The notes under the pieces: model-generated
Seen by the model: only the letters and a program-made list of their open reading frames with translations
Databases searched by the model: none
Told to the model about the DNA's origin: nothing
Made by a program: the position numbers and the translations under genes
Assembly: GCA_943331855.1 (NCBI GenBank)
Contig: CALQNE010000110.1
Location: 1-10,491 of the forward strand
Length of the DNA: 10,491 bases
Direction: 5' to 3'
Origin: Bordetella parapertussis
Lineage (GTDB): Bacteria > Pseudomonadota > Gammaproteobacteria > Burkholderiales > Burkholderiaceae_B
Part shown: one piece after another, positions 1-7,048 of the stretch
Layout of the letters: every line of letters starts with the position of its first letter
Position numbering within the stretch: position 1 is the stretch's first letter

Positions 1-1617
1 AAGATCGTTGATTGGCGCAAAACTCTCGGCACTTGCCATGGGCCAGCCAATTTGAAACACAGGTCGTTGCAACTCGCCCGCCAACAACGATCCGGCTTTG
101 ATGCCTGGATATAAGGTAGACATCAGGTTGATGTGATTATCGACGCTGCGGCAGGCGATGTGTGTTGTGGTGACATCTTTTGGGTGCTGAAGCCCTGAGG
201 CTTGCAGTAGCTCTGCCAGCGCATGCAAGGTGTTTTGATGAAAATGCGCGACGCGCGGTGCCTTATCAAGTGGCACCAAGGCTTTTTGACGTTCAGGATC
301 TTGCGTGGCCACCCCGGTTGGGCAACGACCGGTGTGGCATTGTTGAGCTTGAATGCAGCCAATCGCAAACATAAATGCCCGTGCGCTGTTGCACCAGTCG
401 GCACCCAAGGCAAAGGCTCGGGTCATGTCAAAGGCAGAGACGATTTTTCCTGAAGCGCCTAGCTTGATTCGATCTCGCAAATTCAGGCCCACCAGCGTGT
501 TATGTACGAGTCGGATCGCCTCGCGCAGCGGTGTACCGACGTGATCAACAAATTCAACAGGCGCTGCGCCTGTTCCGCCCTCGGCACCATCGACCACAAT
601 AAAATCAGGTGTGATCCCTGTTTTAACCATGGCTTTGGCGATGGCGAACCATTCCCAGGCATGGCCAATGCAAAGTTTGAATCCAACCGGCTTGCCACCC
701 GACAGCGTTCGCAAGCGTTGTACAAAAAGTAAAAGCCCGATGGGAGTGTCAAATTCAGAGTGTGCAGCAGGCGAGTTGCAGTCTTCACCCAGCTTGACAC
801 CCCGTGCAGCGGCGATTTCGGCAGTGACTTTGCTACCAGGCAAAATACCGCCGTGGCCGGGTTTAGCCCCCTGCGAGAGCTTGATCTCAATCATCCGGAC
901 TTGAGGGAGCTTGGCGTTTGCAACAAAATGCGACTCAGAAAACCGCCCTTGCTCGTCGCGGCAACCAAAATAGCCAGAACCGATATTCCAAATTAGATCC
1001 CCACCCGGCTGACGATGGTGAAGACTGATGCCGCCTTCGCCCGTGTCATGGGCAAAACTGCCGAGTTTGGCACCTTCGTTAAGCGCCAGAATTGCGTTGG
1101 CGCTCAAGGCCCCAAAACTCATTGCCGAGATGTTTAAGACCGAAAGTGAGACCGGCTGAGTGCAATCGGGCCCGCCCACTGTGATGCGAAAATCGGCATT
1201 TTTGATTTTTGAAGGCGTCAGAGAGTGATTGATCCACTCATAGCGCCCGTCGTACACATCAAGCTGCGTACCAAAGGGACGTTTGTCGATTTCTTGTTTG
1301 GCGCGCTGATAAACGAGCGAGCGACTCGCTCTTGAAAAGGGGGCTTCGTCGGTGTCATTTTCAAAGAAGTATTGCCGAATGGCGGGCCGTAAAGCTTCAA
1401 GCAGATAGCGTAGGTGTCCGATGATTGGATAATTACGCAAGATTGCGTGATGTGCTTGAAGCGCATCGTGAATGCCGAGCGCGCTGAGCGCCCAGGCGAC
1501 AAGTGCAACAAGCCACCAAAGAACGGACGCGTCGGGCTGCAAGGCCCAATAGGGGGTCAGTGCTGCGAACCCAAGTGCCAACCAGAGTGTGGCGTACCTG
1601 AATAGAAACAAACTCAT
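1..1617 (-). CDS. FMN-binding glutamate synthase family protein, membrane-anchored, C-terminus cut by window edge
   Basis: The reading frame is open from the ATG at 1615-1617 to the left edge, 539 codons with no stop. The protein resembles the FMN/synthase domain of the glutamate synthase large subunit. It has DGAEGGTGAAP (compare DGGDGGTGAAP in glutamate synthase), PGHGGILPGSKVT, and a CX5CX4C cluster (Cys421, Cys427, Cys432) spaced as in the glutamate synthase [3Fe-4S] site. It lacks the N-terminal glutaminase domain and the C-terminal GXGXG beta-helix domain. Instead, residues about 4-26 and 31-49 form two hydrophobic helices, so it is probably held in the inner membrane with the catalytic part in the cytoplasm. 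Stand-alone relatives such as Bacillus YerD are poorly characterised; the electron donor and true reaction are unknown. The family is about 530-560 residues long, so little should be missing. The start is supported by GGAG six bases upstream. It is divergent from the acetyltransferase gene. Confidence 0.9.
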   Translation of the reverse strand, partial: MSLFLFRYATLWLALGFAALTPYWALQPDASVLWWLVALVAWALSALGIHDALQAHHAILRNYPIIGHLRYLLEALRPAIRQYFFENDTDEAPFSRASRSLVYQRAKQEIDKRPFGTQLDVYDGRYEWINHSLTPSKIKNADFRITVGGPDCTQPVSLSVLNISAMSFGALSANAILALNEGAKLGSFAHDTGEGGISLHHRQPGGDLIWNIGSGYFGCRDEQGRFSESHFVANAKLPQVRMIEIKLSQGAKPGHGGILPGSKVTAEIAAARGVKLGEDCNSPAAHSEFDTPIGLLLFVQRLRTLSGGKPVGFKLCIGHAWEWFAIAKAMVKTGITPDFIVVDGAEGGTGAAPVEFVDHVGTPLREAIRLVHNTLVGLNLRDRIKLGASGKIVSAFDMTRAFALGADWCNSARAFMFAIGCIQAQQCHTGRCPTGVATQDPERQKALVPLDKAPRVAHFHQNTLHALAELLQASGLQHPKDVTTTHIACRSVDNHINLMSTLYPGIKAGSLLAGELQRPVFQIGWPMASAESFAPINDL

Positions 1618-1661
1618 CTTAGACTCCGGTTAATCACGTGAGTAAGGTTTGGCAATGACGA

Positions 1662-1667
1662 TGTCAA
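1662..1667 (-). promoter_or_regulatory. Possible -35 box of the glutamate-synthase-like gene
   Basis: A perfect TTGACA reads on the minus strand here, 45 bases before the start codon. The sequence 17 bases downstream (TACTCA at 1639-1644) is a poor -10 match, so this is only a candidate promoter. Confidence 0.25.
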
Positions 1668-1700
1668 GGGATGCGTCCGGCGCAGTCGGTGCAGGAACAA

Positions 1701-1706
1701 TATAAT
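1701..1706 (+). promoter_or_regulatory. Perfect -10 box (TATAAT) upstream of the GNAT gene
   Basis: A consensus TATAAT lies 19 bases before the ATG at 1726. No -35 match is present at 15-18 bases upstream (the region is GC-rich), and there is no extended -10 TG. If used, transcription would start near 1713, inside the palindrome at 1711-1722. That favours the ATG at 1726 over the upstream in-frame GTG at 1708. On the opposite strand the overlapping 1699-1704 reads TATATT. Confidence 0.45.
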
Positions 1707-1707
1707 C

Positions 1708-1725
1708 GTGCTTTCCGGAAAGGAC
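1708..1725. repeat. 18-bp near-perfect palindrome, candidate operator
   Basis: The core CTTTCCGGAAAG (1711-1722) is a perfect 12-base palindrome. After one mismatched pair (1710/1723) two more base pairs match, giving eight of nine paired positions over 1708-1725. It fills the gap between the TATAAT box and the start codon of the acetyltransferase gene. It could be a protein-binding site over the transcription start. At the RNA level it would involve the ribosome-binding sequence GGAAAGGA. Confidence 0.4.
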
Positions 1726-2172
1726 ATGAAGCCTGTGAATGATAGAGCAAAAAACTGGAAAATAGAGCTCGGCGACTGGCATCAGTTGCAAGCCAGTGCG
1801 GCGCCCATTCGTCTAGCAGTCTTTGTTCATGAGCAACACGTGCCGATTGAAGAAGAAATTGATGCGTTGGACGTAGCGTGTGTGCATGCAGTCGCGTTTG
1901 ACGGGCAGGGCGCCGCCTTGGCAACGGGGCGTTTGTTACCCGACGGGCATATTGGTCGTATGGCTGTATTAAAGTGGGCGCGTGGTCAAGGCTTAGGTAG
2001 CGCAGTGCTCGACGCGCTAGTGAACCAGGCTCGGCATAAAGGTTTGACTGAAGTCGTTTTGTCGGCGCAGACCCATGCAAAAGGGTTTTATTTGCGACAC
2101 GGCTTTGTTCAAGAGGGAGAAGAGTACCTTGACGCAAATATCCTACATATTTTGATGCGTCAGAAGTTCTGA
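1726..2172 (+). CDS. GNAT family N-acetyltransferase, ElaA/YjcF-like
   Basis: A 148-residue protein that is a single GNAT domain and should transfer an acetyl group from acetyl-CoA to an unidentified amine. The N-terminal motif RLAVFVHEQHVPIEEE is typical of the ElaA/YjcF group. It is followed by GRLLPDGHIGRMAVL and the acetyl-CoA phosphate-binding loop RGQGLG (residues 86-91). The C-terminal part, SAQTHAKGFYLRHGF then EGEEYLDANILHILM, matches the ElaA pattern of a Tyr in motif B and an IPHI-like end. No signal peptide or membrane segment is present, so it is cytoplasmic. I chose the ATG at 1726 because a TATAAT box ends at 1706; an in-frame GTG at 1708 would add six residues and has AGGAA ten bases upstream. 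The gene stands alone, divergent from the glutamate-synthase-like gene and convergent with tRNA-Leu. The substrate cannot be predicted. Confidence 0.9.
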   Translation: MKPVNDRAKNWKIELGDWHQLQASAAPIRLAVFVHEQHVPIEEEIDALDVACVHAVAFDGQGAALATGRLLPDGHIGRMAVLKWARGQGLGSAVLDALVNQARHKGLTEVVLSAQTHAKGFYLRHGFVQEGEEYLDANILHILMRQKF

Positions 2173-2209
2173 ATCATAAAAGCCAGGTACTTTATGCTTT
2201 ACACTTCAG
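2169..2209. terminator. Weak bulged hairpin between GNAT stop and tRNA-Leu 3' end
   Basis: CTGAA (2169-2173, containing the TGA stop) can pair with TTCAG (2205-2209), and inside it CATAAA (2175-2180) pairs with TTTATG (2191-2196) around a ten-base loop. It fills the space between two convergent genes and might end transcription both ways. However, the stem is A+T-rich and there is no long T tract, so confidence is low. Confidence 0.22.
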
Positions 2210-2294
2210 TGGTGCCCAGGAGAGGACTCGAACCTCCACACCTTTCGGCACACGGACCTGAACCGTGCGCGTCTACCAATTCCGCCACCTGGGC
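2210..2294 (-). tRNA. tRNA-Leu (anticodon CAG)
   Basis: The reverse strand folds into a complete 85-base type II tRNA. Acceptor GCCCAGG pairs with CCTGGGC, and a GGTAGAC D-loop segment is present. The anticodon stem CACGG/CCGTG encloses loop TTCAGGT (anticodon CAG, reading CUG). A long variable arm TGCCGAAAGGTGT is typical of leucine tRNAs, and the T-arm contains TTCGAGT. Discriminator A and the 3' CCA (2210-2212) are encoded. It is convergent with the acetyltransferase gene and divergent from rnr. It has its own promoter at 2320-2347. Confidence 0.97.
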
Positions 2295-2299
2295 CTAAC

Positions 2300-2327
2300 T
2301 TGTACTCAAGAAGCACCGCATTATAAG
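2300..2327 (+). promoter_or_regulatory. Candidate promoter of rnr, overlapping the tRNA-Leu promoter
   Basis: TTGTAC (2300-2305), a 16-base spacer and TATAAG (2322-2327) form a reasonable sigma-70 promoter on the plus strand. Its -10 box shares bases with the minus-strand TATAAT at 2320-2325. Transcription would start near 2334, only about seven bases before the TTG start codon of rnr. Confidence 0.4.
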
Positions 2328-2347
2328 CGAGATTTTAGCTTTGGCAA
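2320..2347 (-). promoter_or_regulatory. Promoter of tRNA-Leu
   Basis: Read on the minus strand, TTGCCA (2342-2347) is followed after 16 bases by a perfect TATAAT (2320-2325). The seven bases after the -10 box are GCGGTGC, the GC-rich discriminator expected of stringently controlled stable-RNA promoters. Transcription would start near 2312, about 18 bases before the mature tRNA. The -35 box lies inside the first codons of rnr. Confidence 0.65.
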
Positions 2348-4830
2348 AACGCCTTCCTCCCAATATCAAGAACACTCGCGCTGCGACTGTTACCCCTGAA
2401 AACATCCCTGATTTTGATCCCGATGTCCCAAGTCGCGAGCAGATTCTAGAGGCACTGCGCATCGCGCCAGCGCCCCTTTCACCCGAAGATTTGGCCGTTC
2501 GCATGAATCTGACACGCGAAGAAACCCTGACTGGGTTTGATCGCAGAATCGCAGCAATGGAGCGCGACGGCCAATTGTTACCCAATCGTAAGGGTGTTTT
2601 GCTGCTCGCCAATAAGCTAGATTTCGTTGCGGGTCGAGTCCAAGGCCATCGTGATGGTTTTGGCTTTTTAGTTGCAGATGCAGGCGGCCAAGATATCTTT
2701 CTCTCACCGCGTGAGATGCAAAAGGTTTTGCACGGCGATCGCGTGTTAGTCAAACCTACGGGTGAATATCGTGGCAAGCCTGAGGGCACGATTGTTGAAG
2801 TCATCGAGCGACGTACGAATCGATTAGTTGGGCGCTTTTTAAATGAGCGCGGTATGACAATTGTCGTTCCTGAAGATCAACGGATTAAGCATGATGTCTT
2901 GATTCCGCCGGGTGACACTGGTGGCGCTCAGCACGGGCAAGTTGTATCGGTCGATATCATTGAGCAGCCCTCACGACATAAACAGCCGCTTGGGCGTGTC
3001 GCTGAGATCTTGGGCGAAATTGATGACCCGGGTATGGAAATCGAGATCGCGGTTCGAAAATTTGATGTGCCGGTTGATTTTTCAGAGGCTGCGTTGCGCC
3101 AGGCCGAAAAACTGCCTGAGCTCGTTCGTAAAGCGGACTTGAAAGACCGTGTTGACTTGCGTGACGTGCCATTCATCACGATTGACGGTGAAGACGCACG
3201 TGACTTTGATGATGCGGTGTATTGTGAACAAGTCGACATGGGCGAAGCGCGTAAGCGACCGGCTTGGCGTCTATTGGTTGCGATTGCGGATGTCAGTCAT
3301 TATGTAACACCCGAAGACGCGCTAGACGAAGCAGCGCGCGAGCGCGGCACCAGTGTTTATTTTCCGCGTCGCGTGATCCCGATGCTGCCCGAAAAACTCT
3401 CGAATGGGTTGTGCTCGTTGAACCCGTCGGTGGATCGACTGGTATTGGTGTGCGACATGGTGATCCCCCTGTCGGGCGCGAAGGCAGGTACGGTTTCAGC
3501 CTATCAGTTTTATAACGCGGTGATCCATTCGCACGCGCGCACGACGTATAACCAGGTTTGGGAATCGTTGCAGCAACCTCAAGGCCCCGTTGCGCGGGGT
3601 TTTGCCAAGGTGATGCCGCAAATCACCGATTTATATGAGCTGTTTAAATTGCTTTCGCAAGGTCGCAAAGAACGCGGTGCGATCGATTTCGACACGGTTG
3701 AAACAAAAATCGTCTGTAACGAACTTGGTCGGATCGAAAAAATTATTGGCGTGGTACGCAACGATGCGCACCGCCTGATTGAAGAATGTATGTTGGCGGC
3801 CAATACTTGCGCGGCCGACTTTATGTTTCGCAGTAAACATATTGGTTTGTATCGGGTGCACGAAGGCCCGACCCCTGAAAAACTGCAAGCCTTGCGTGAG
3901 TTTTTACGAACGCTTGGTTTGAGTCTGGGCGGTGGGGCGGATCCGACTTCAGCCGATTATGGGGCGGTACTGGATAAAGCGCGGGCGCGTCCCGACTATG
4001 GGCTTTTGCAAACGATGTGCTTGAGATCAATGCAGCAAGCCATCTACAGCCCTGACAATATGGGGCACTTTGGCTTGTCGTACCCGGCGTACACCCATTT
4101 CACGTCACCGATTCGACGCTATCCCGATTTACTCACGCATCGCGTGATTAAAGCGCTTCTGAAAAGTCAGCGTTATCAACCCGAATTGCATGGTTTTGTC
4201 TCGGCGCCCGGTGCAACATTGCGTGAGCACGAGCACGACGTGTGGGAAAAACTTGGGCTGCTGCTATCGGCTAACGAACGTCGCGCTGATGATGCGTCGC
4301 GAGATGTCGAAGCGTGGTTGAAATGTTGGTTTGTTAAAGAACGCGTTGGCGAAGTATTCAGCGGTCGCGTGACAGGTGTAGCGAGTTTTGGCATTTTTGT
4401 AACGCTCGACACCTTGCATGTTGAAGGCATGGTGCATGTGTCTGAGCTAGGAACTGAGTACTTTCAATTTAACGATGCGATGCACGAGCTGCGAGGCGAA
4501 CGAACGGGGATGCGTTATCGTTTAACAGATGCTGTCCAGGTTCAGGTCGCGCGTGTGGATCTTGAGGCGCGACGTATTGAGTTTAGGCTGGTAACGGGCA
4601 CGACTTTTGATGCGTTGCGCAAGGCAGCCACGCGAGTCGAAGACCCGGGTGCGAAGCGAATCAAGAAAGCGGCAGCACCCAAACCGCCCGAACTCAAGGG
4701 GCAAATCGCCAAGGTGCGTCGTGCCGAGGCTAAAAAAACGGCGCGACAAGACAATGCCCGCCCGACCAAAAAAACGGCGCACGCTGGCAAAAAGCCGGGC
4801 GCTAAAAAATCTGCCCGAAAAGGGCGTTAG
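2341..4830 (+). CDS. rnr: Ribonuclease R
   Basis: An 829-residue 3'-to-5' exoribonuclease that degrades structured RNA, including rRNA and mRNA fragments, in the cytoplasm. Domains in order: winged-helix region about 32-88, two cold-shock-like OB domains about 95-235, and RNB catalytic domain about 270-600. An S1 RNA-binding domain lies at about 669-752, then a Lys/Ala-rich basic tail to 829. The catalytic motif [11 protein letters not shown] carries Asp282, Asp288, Asp290 and Asp291, matching the metal-binding aspartates of E. coli RNase R (272, 278, 280, 281). The RNB signature [16 protein letters not shown] is at 586-601. The start is TTG at 2341: the frame has a stop at 2296-2298, no ATG or GTG lies between them, and the first internal ATG (codon 55) would remove part of the winged-helix domain. 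No clear ribosome-binding sequence precedes it. rlmB follows after 8 bases. Confidence 0.96.
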   Translation: MAKRLPPNIKNTRAATVTPENIPDFDPDVPSREQILEALRIAPAPLSPEDLAVRMNLTREETLTGFDRRIAAMERDGQLLPNRKGVLLLANKLDFVAGRVQGHRDGFGFLVADAGGQDIFLSPREMQKVLHGDRVLVKPTGEYRGKPEGTIVEVIERRTNRLVGRFLNERGMTIVVPEDQRIKHDVLIPPGDTGGAQHGQVVSVDIIEQPSRHKQPLGRVAEILGEIDDPGMEIEIAVRKFDVPVDFSEAALRQAEKLPELVRKADLKDRVDLRDVPFITIDGEDARDFDDAVYCEQVDMGEARKRPAWRLLVAIADVSHYVTPEDALDEAARERGTSVYFPRRVIPMLPEKLSNGLCSLNPSVDRLVLVCDMVIPLSGAKAGTVSAYQFYNAVIHSHARTTYNQVWESLQQPQGPVARGFAKVMPQITDLYELFKLLSQGRKERGAIDFDTVETKIVCNELGRIEKIIGVVRNDAHRLIEECMLAANTCAADFMFRSKHIGLYRVHEGPTPEKLQALREFLRTLGLSLGGGADPTSADYGAVLDKARARPDYGLLQTMCLRSMQQAIYSPDNMGHFGLSYPAYTHFTSPIRRYPDLLTHRVIKALLKSQRYQPELHGFVSAPGATLREHEHDVWEKLGLLLSANERRADDASRDVEAWLKCWFVKERVGEVFSGRVTGVASFGIFVTLDTLHVEGMVHVSELGTEYFQFNDAMHELRGERTGMRYRLTDAVQVQVARVDLEARRIEFRLVTGTTFDALRKAATRVEDPGAKRIKKAAAPKPPELKGQIAKVRRAEAKKTARQDNARPTKKTAHAGKKPGAKKSARKGR

Positions 4831-4838
4831 GAATTGTT

Positions 4839-5576
4839 ATGGCGGCTACTCAAATGCTTGCAGGGTTTCACGCGGTCATTGCGCGTTTGCGCCAGGCGCC
4901 TGATTCCGTGCGCGAGGTCTACGTTGAAGCGCAGCGGCGTGACAAACGCATGCAAGCCCTGATCGCGACTGCGACCCAAGCGGGACGGGTGGTGCATCCT
5001 GTGGGGGCCGATCGTTTAGATGGTTTGGCAGGCGGCTCGCGTCATCAGGGTGTCGTTGCCGTCGCGGATACCCGGAAACTGGCGGACGATTTGGATGAGG
5101 TGTTAGATCTCGTTCAGGGACCTGTTTTGTTGCTGGTATTGGATGGCGTGACCGACCCACACAATTTGGGTGCTTGCCTGCGCACTGCAGATGCGGCCGG
5201 AGTCCATGCCGTGGTCGCCCCCAGAGATCGCGCCGTGGGTCTGAATACGACCGTTCAACGGGTGGCTTGCGGGGCGGCCGAATCAGTGCCTTATTTGATG
5301 GTGACCAATCTGGCCCGAACCATGCGCGAACTCAAAGACCGAGACGTCTGGTTAGTCGGAACCGATGACACCGCGACACAAAGTATTCATCAGACCGATG
5401 GCAAGCGTTCAATGGCCTGGGTCATGGGTGCCGAAGGCGAGGGGATGCGGCGCCTGACACGTGAAACCTGCGACGAACTTGTCACGATCCCGATGCTTGG
5501 GAGCGTTGAGAGCTTAAATGTTAGTGTTGCCACTGCCGTGTGTCTGTACGAGACCGTTCGCCAGCGTCAGCGCTAA
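4839..5576 (+). CDS. rlmB: 23S rRNA (guanosine(2251)-2'-O)-methyltransferase RlmB
   Basis: A 245-residue SpoU-family (SPOUT) methyltransferase that uses S-adenosylmethionine to methylate the ribose of G2251 in the peptidyl-transferase region of 23S rRNA. The N-terminal substrate-binding domain spans about residues 6-76 and the knotted catalytic domain about 95-245. Motif 1 is [20 protein letters not shown], with conserved Asn109 and Arg115. Motif 2 is [15 protein letters not shown] (about 195-209), and motif 3 is [14 protein letters not shown] with Asn227. Length and sequence match E. coli RlmB closely. AGGAA (4829-4833) overlaps the TAG stop of rnr and sits five bases before the ATG, so the two genes are probably co-transcribed and translationally coupled. 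The rnr-rlmB order is conserved in many proteobacteria. Confidence 0.96.
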   Translation: MAATQMLAGFHAVIARLRQAPDSVREVYVEAQRRDKRMQALIATATQAGRVVHPVGADRLDGLAGGSRHQGVVAVADTRKLADDLDEVLDLVQGPVLLLVLDGVTDPHNLGACLRTADAAGVHAVVAPRDRAVGLNTTVQRVACGAAESVPYLMVTNLARTMRELKDRDVWLVGTDDTATQSIHQTDGKRSMAWVMGAEGEGMRRLTRETCDELVTIPMLGSVESLNVSVATAVCLYETVRQRQR

Positions 5577-5600
5577 ACTAATTTTTAAAGTGAGTATGCA

Positions 5601-6863
5601 ATGAGCCAGACTAAACAAACGACCCAACACGGCTTTACCACAACCATTTTGCATGGCGATCGAAAATTATCGGTTGAACATGGTGCGGTGCATAAACCGA
5701 TTCATACTTCGACGCAGTACGCATTTTCTGATTCGCGTGAATTGGCCGCAGTATTTCAGGGTAAAGCAGGTTACACCTATGCCAGACAAGGCACGCCCAC
5801 GACTGACGCTCTTGAAAAGAAAATTAACAAAATGGAAGATGGTGTTGCGACGCTGTCTTTCGCCACTGGGATGGGGGCACTTACCGCACTGTTTACCACG
5901 CTCTTGCGCGCAGGGGACCATCTGCTTTCTAGCCAATTTATTTTTGGTAATACGAATAGCTTGTTCGGTACGCTTGAATTGCTAGGGATTGAAATCACAC
6001 TGGTCGATCCGACCGATGTGCAGGCGGTGGCCGCGGCGATACGCCCCAATACCAAAATGCTCTTTACTGAAACGATCGCCAACCCGGGTACGCAAGTTGC
6101 CGACCTTGAGGGTCTGGGTCGTTTGTGTCAAGAACGCAAGTTGGTCTATGTGGTGGATAACACGGTGACCTCACCGTGGTTATTTCGACCGAAGGTGGTC
6201 GGGGCGTCGATTGTCATGAATGCCTTGTCTAAGCATATCGGTGGTCATGCGAATGCGCTGGGTGGCTCGTTAACCGATACTGGCCTATACGACTGGGCGC
6301 AGTATGACAATATTTTAGACGTCTATAAAAAAGGACCGCCAAGCGGCTGGGCGATCACGCAGATCAAGAAAAAAGGCTTGCGGGATATGGGGGCTACCCT
6401 CTCTGCCGATGCTGCGCATCGAATTGCAGTGGGCGCTGAAACGTTATCGCTCAGGCTCGATAAAATTTGCAGTAATGCAATGGCACTTGCGACCTTCTTG
6501 TCAAAACACCCTGGGGTGCAACGCGTAGCTTACCCGGGGCTTACAGATCATCCGCAACATGTTCGAGCTGCTCAATTATTTGGTGGCAAATTCAGTATGT
6601 TGATTGCTGTTGAATTGGTCGATACGATTGACGCGCTTGATTTTTTAAATCATTTGCAAATTGCAATTTTGGCGACCCACGTGGGCGATACCCGCACGCT
6701 TGCTTTGCCGGCGGCACAGACAATTTATTATGAAATGGGCCCTGCAGTGCGTGCCAAGATGGGGATCGAAGACGGCTTGATTCGCCTCTCGGTTGGTATC
6801 GAAGATCAAGAAGATTTGATTGCTGATTTTGAACAAGCCTTTATTGCGTGTTCAAAAAAGTAG
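5601..6863 (+). CDS. Cystathionine gamma-synthase family PLP-dependent enzyme
   Basis: A 420-residue fold-type I PLP enzyme of the Cys/Met metabolism family, expected to be a cytoplasmic tetramer. Visible cofactor residues are Tyr60 and Arg62 (YTYARQGTPT), Gly90-Met91 (FATGMGA), Asp186 in VVDNTVTSPW, and the Schiff-base Lys211 in NALSKHIGGH. Arg395 in LIRLSVGIED should bind the substrate carboxylate. Where most members have a Tyr that stacks on PLP (YGGTY-type motif), this one has FIFGNTNSLF, with Phe115. It also has a QTIYYEMGP segment typical of a betaproteobacterial sub-group simply named cystathionine gamma-synthase family protein. It may make or break C-S bonds (gamma-synthase, sulfhydrylase or gamma-lyase); sequence alone does not decide. 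It starts 24 bases after rlmB with a weak GTGAG ribosome site, so it may be third in that operon. Confidence 0.88.
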   Translation: MSQTKQTTQHGFTTTILHGDRKLSVEHGAVHKPIHTSTQYAFSDSRELAAVFQGKAGYTYARQGTPTTDALEKKINKMEDGVATLSFATGMGALTALFTTLLRAGDHLLSSQFIFGNTNSLFGTLELLGIEITLVDPTDVQAVAAAIRPNTKMLFTETIANPGTQVADLEGLGRLCQERKLVYVVDNTVTSPWLFRPKVVGASIVMNALSKHIGGHANALGGSLTDTGLYDWAQYDNILDVYKKGPPSGWAITQIKKKGLRDMGATLSADAAHRIAVGAETLSLRLDKICSNAMALATFLSKHPGVQRVAYPGLTDHPQHVRAAQLFGGKFSMLIAVELVDTIDALDFLNHLQIAILATHVGDTRTLALPAAQTIYYEMGPAVRAKMGIEDGLIRLSVGIEDQEDLIADFEQAFIACSKK

Positions 6864-7006
6864 ATAACATAAAATCGAGGTGCGTGTGCTTAAATTTAAG
6901 TCAGTGCAATAAAAATAATATTTAAAGTCGCAATGACTTATCGCAAGTTCTAAGCATTTGATCCATATAAATACCAATAAAAATGAGGCTCTCAGGGCTT
7001 TTGCTC
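6864..7006. other. A+T-rich non-coding stretch with inverted repeats
   Basis: No gene is seen here. The segment is clearly richer in A+T than its surroundings. It holds a perfect 12-base palindrome CTTAAATTTAAG (6889-6900) and a 7-base inverted repeat TAAGTCA (6897-6903) / TGACTTA (6934-6940) spaced by 30 bases. No standard GC-rich hairpin with T tract follows the PLP-enzyme gene, so where its transcript ends is unclear. Confidence 0.5.
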
Positions 7007-7035
7007 TTGACAGCTACCGAAGGCGGTGGCTTAAT
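7007..7035 (+). promoter_or_regulatory. Candidate promoter of the HU gene, with a dyad in its spacer
   Basis: A perfect -35 box TTGACA (7007-7012) is followed after 17 bases by CTTAAT (7030-7035), a four-of-six match to -10. Transcription would start near 7042, giving a leader of about 109 bases for HU. The spacer is almost filled by the dyad AGCTACC / GGTGGCT (7012-7018 and 7025-7031, six of seven positions matching), which could be an operator. Confidence 0.45.
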
Positions 7036-7048
7036 GACACCTACATTA

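Noticed and set aside
483..890. 135-codon frame on the minus strand in the first gene's region
   Set aside because: The correct minus-strand frame is the glutamate-synthase-like one, open across the whole region to the left edge with clear motifs. This is another frame of the same strand without known features.
1664..2137. 157-codon frame on the minus strand opposite the acetyltransferase gene
   Set aside because: Its protein has no recognisable domain, it lies entirely against a clear GNAT gene, and no ribosome site supports it.
2191..2209. Sequence resembling the lac promoter (TTTATGCTTTACACTTCAG)
   Set aside because: The order of elements is wrong for a lac-type promoter, it would point into the 3' end of tRNA-Leu on the opposite strand, and there is no suitable -10 box. 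It is a chance likeness.
2295..2804. 169-codon frame on the minus strand opposite the start of rnr
   Set aside because: It is low-complexity (Ser/Arg-rich), overlaps strong RNase R coding sequence, and runs straight into the tRNA-Leu gene.
4731..4741. Possible programmed -1 frameshift at A7 in rnr
   Set aside because: In the zero frame the tract reads GCT AAA AAA ACG, so it is not the X XXY YYZ heptamer with the first slot matching, and no downstream pseudoknot or useful extended product is evident.
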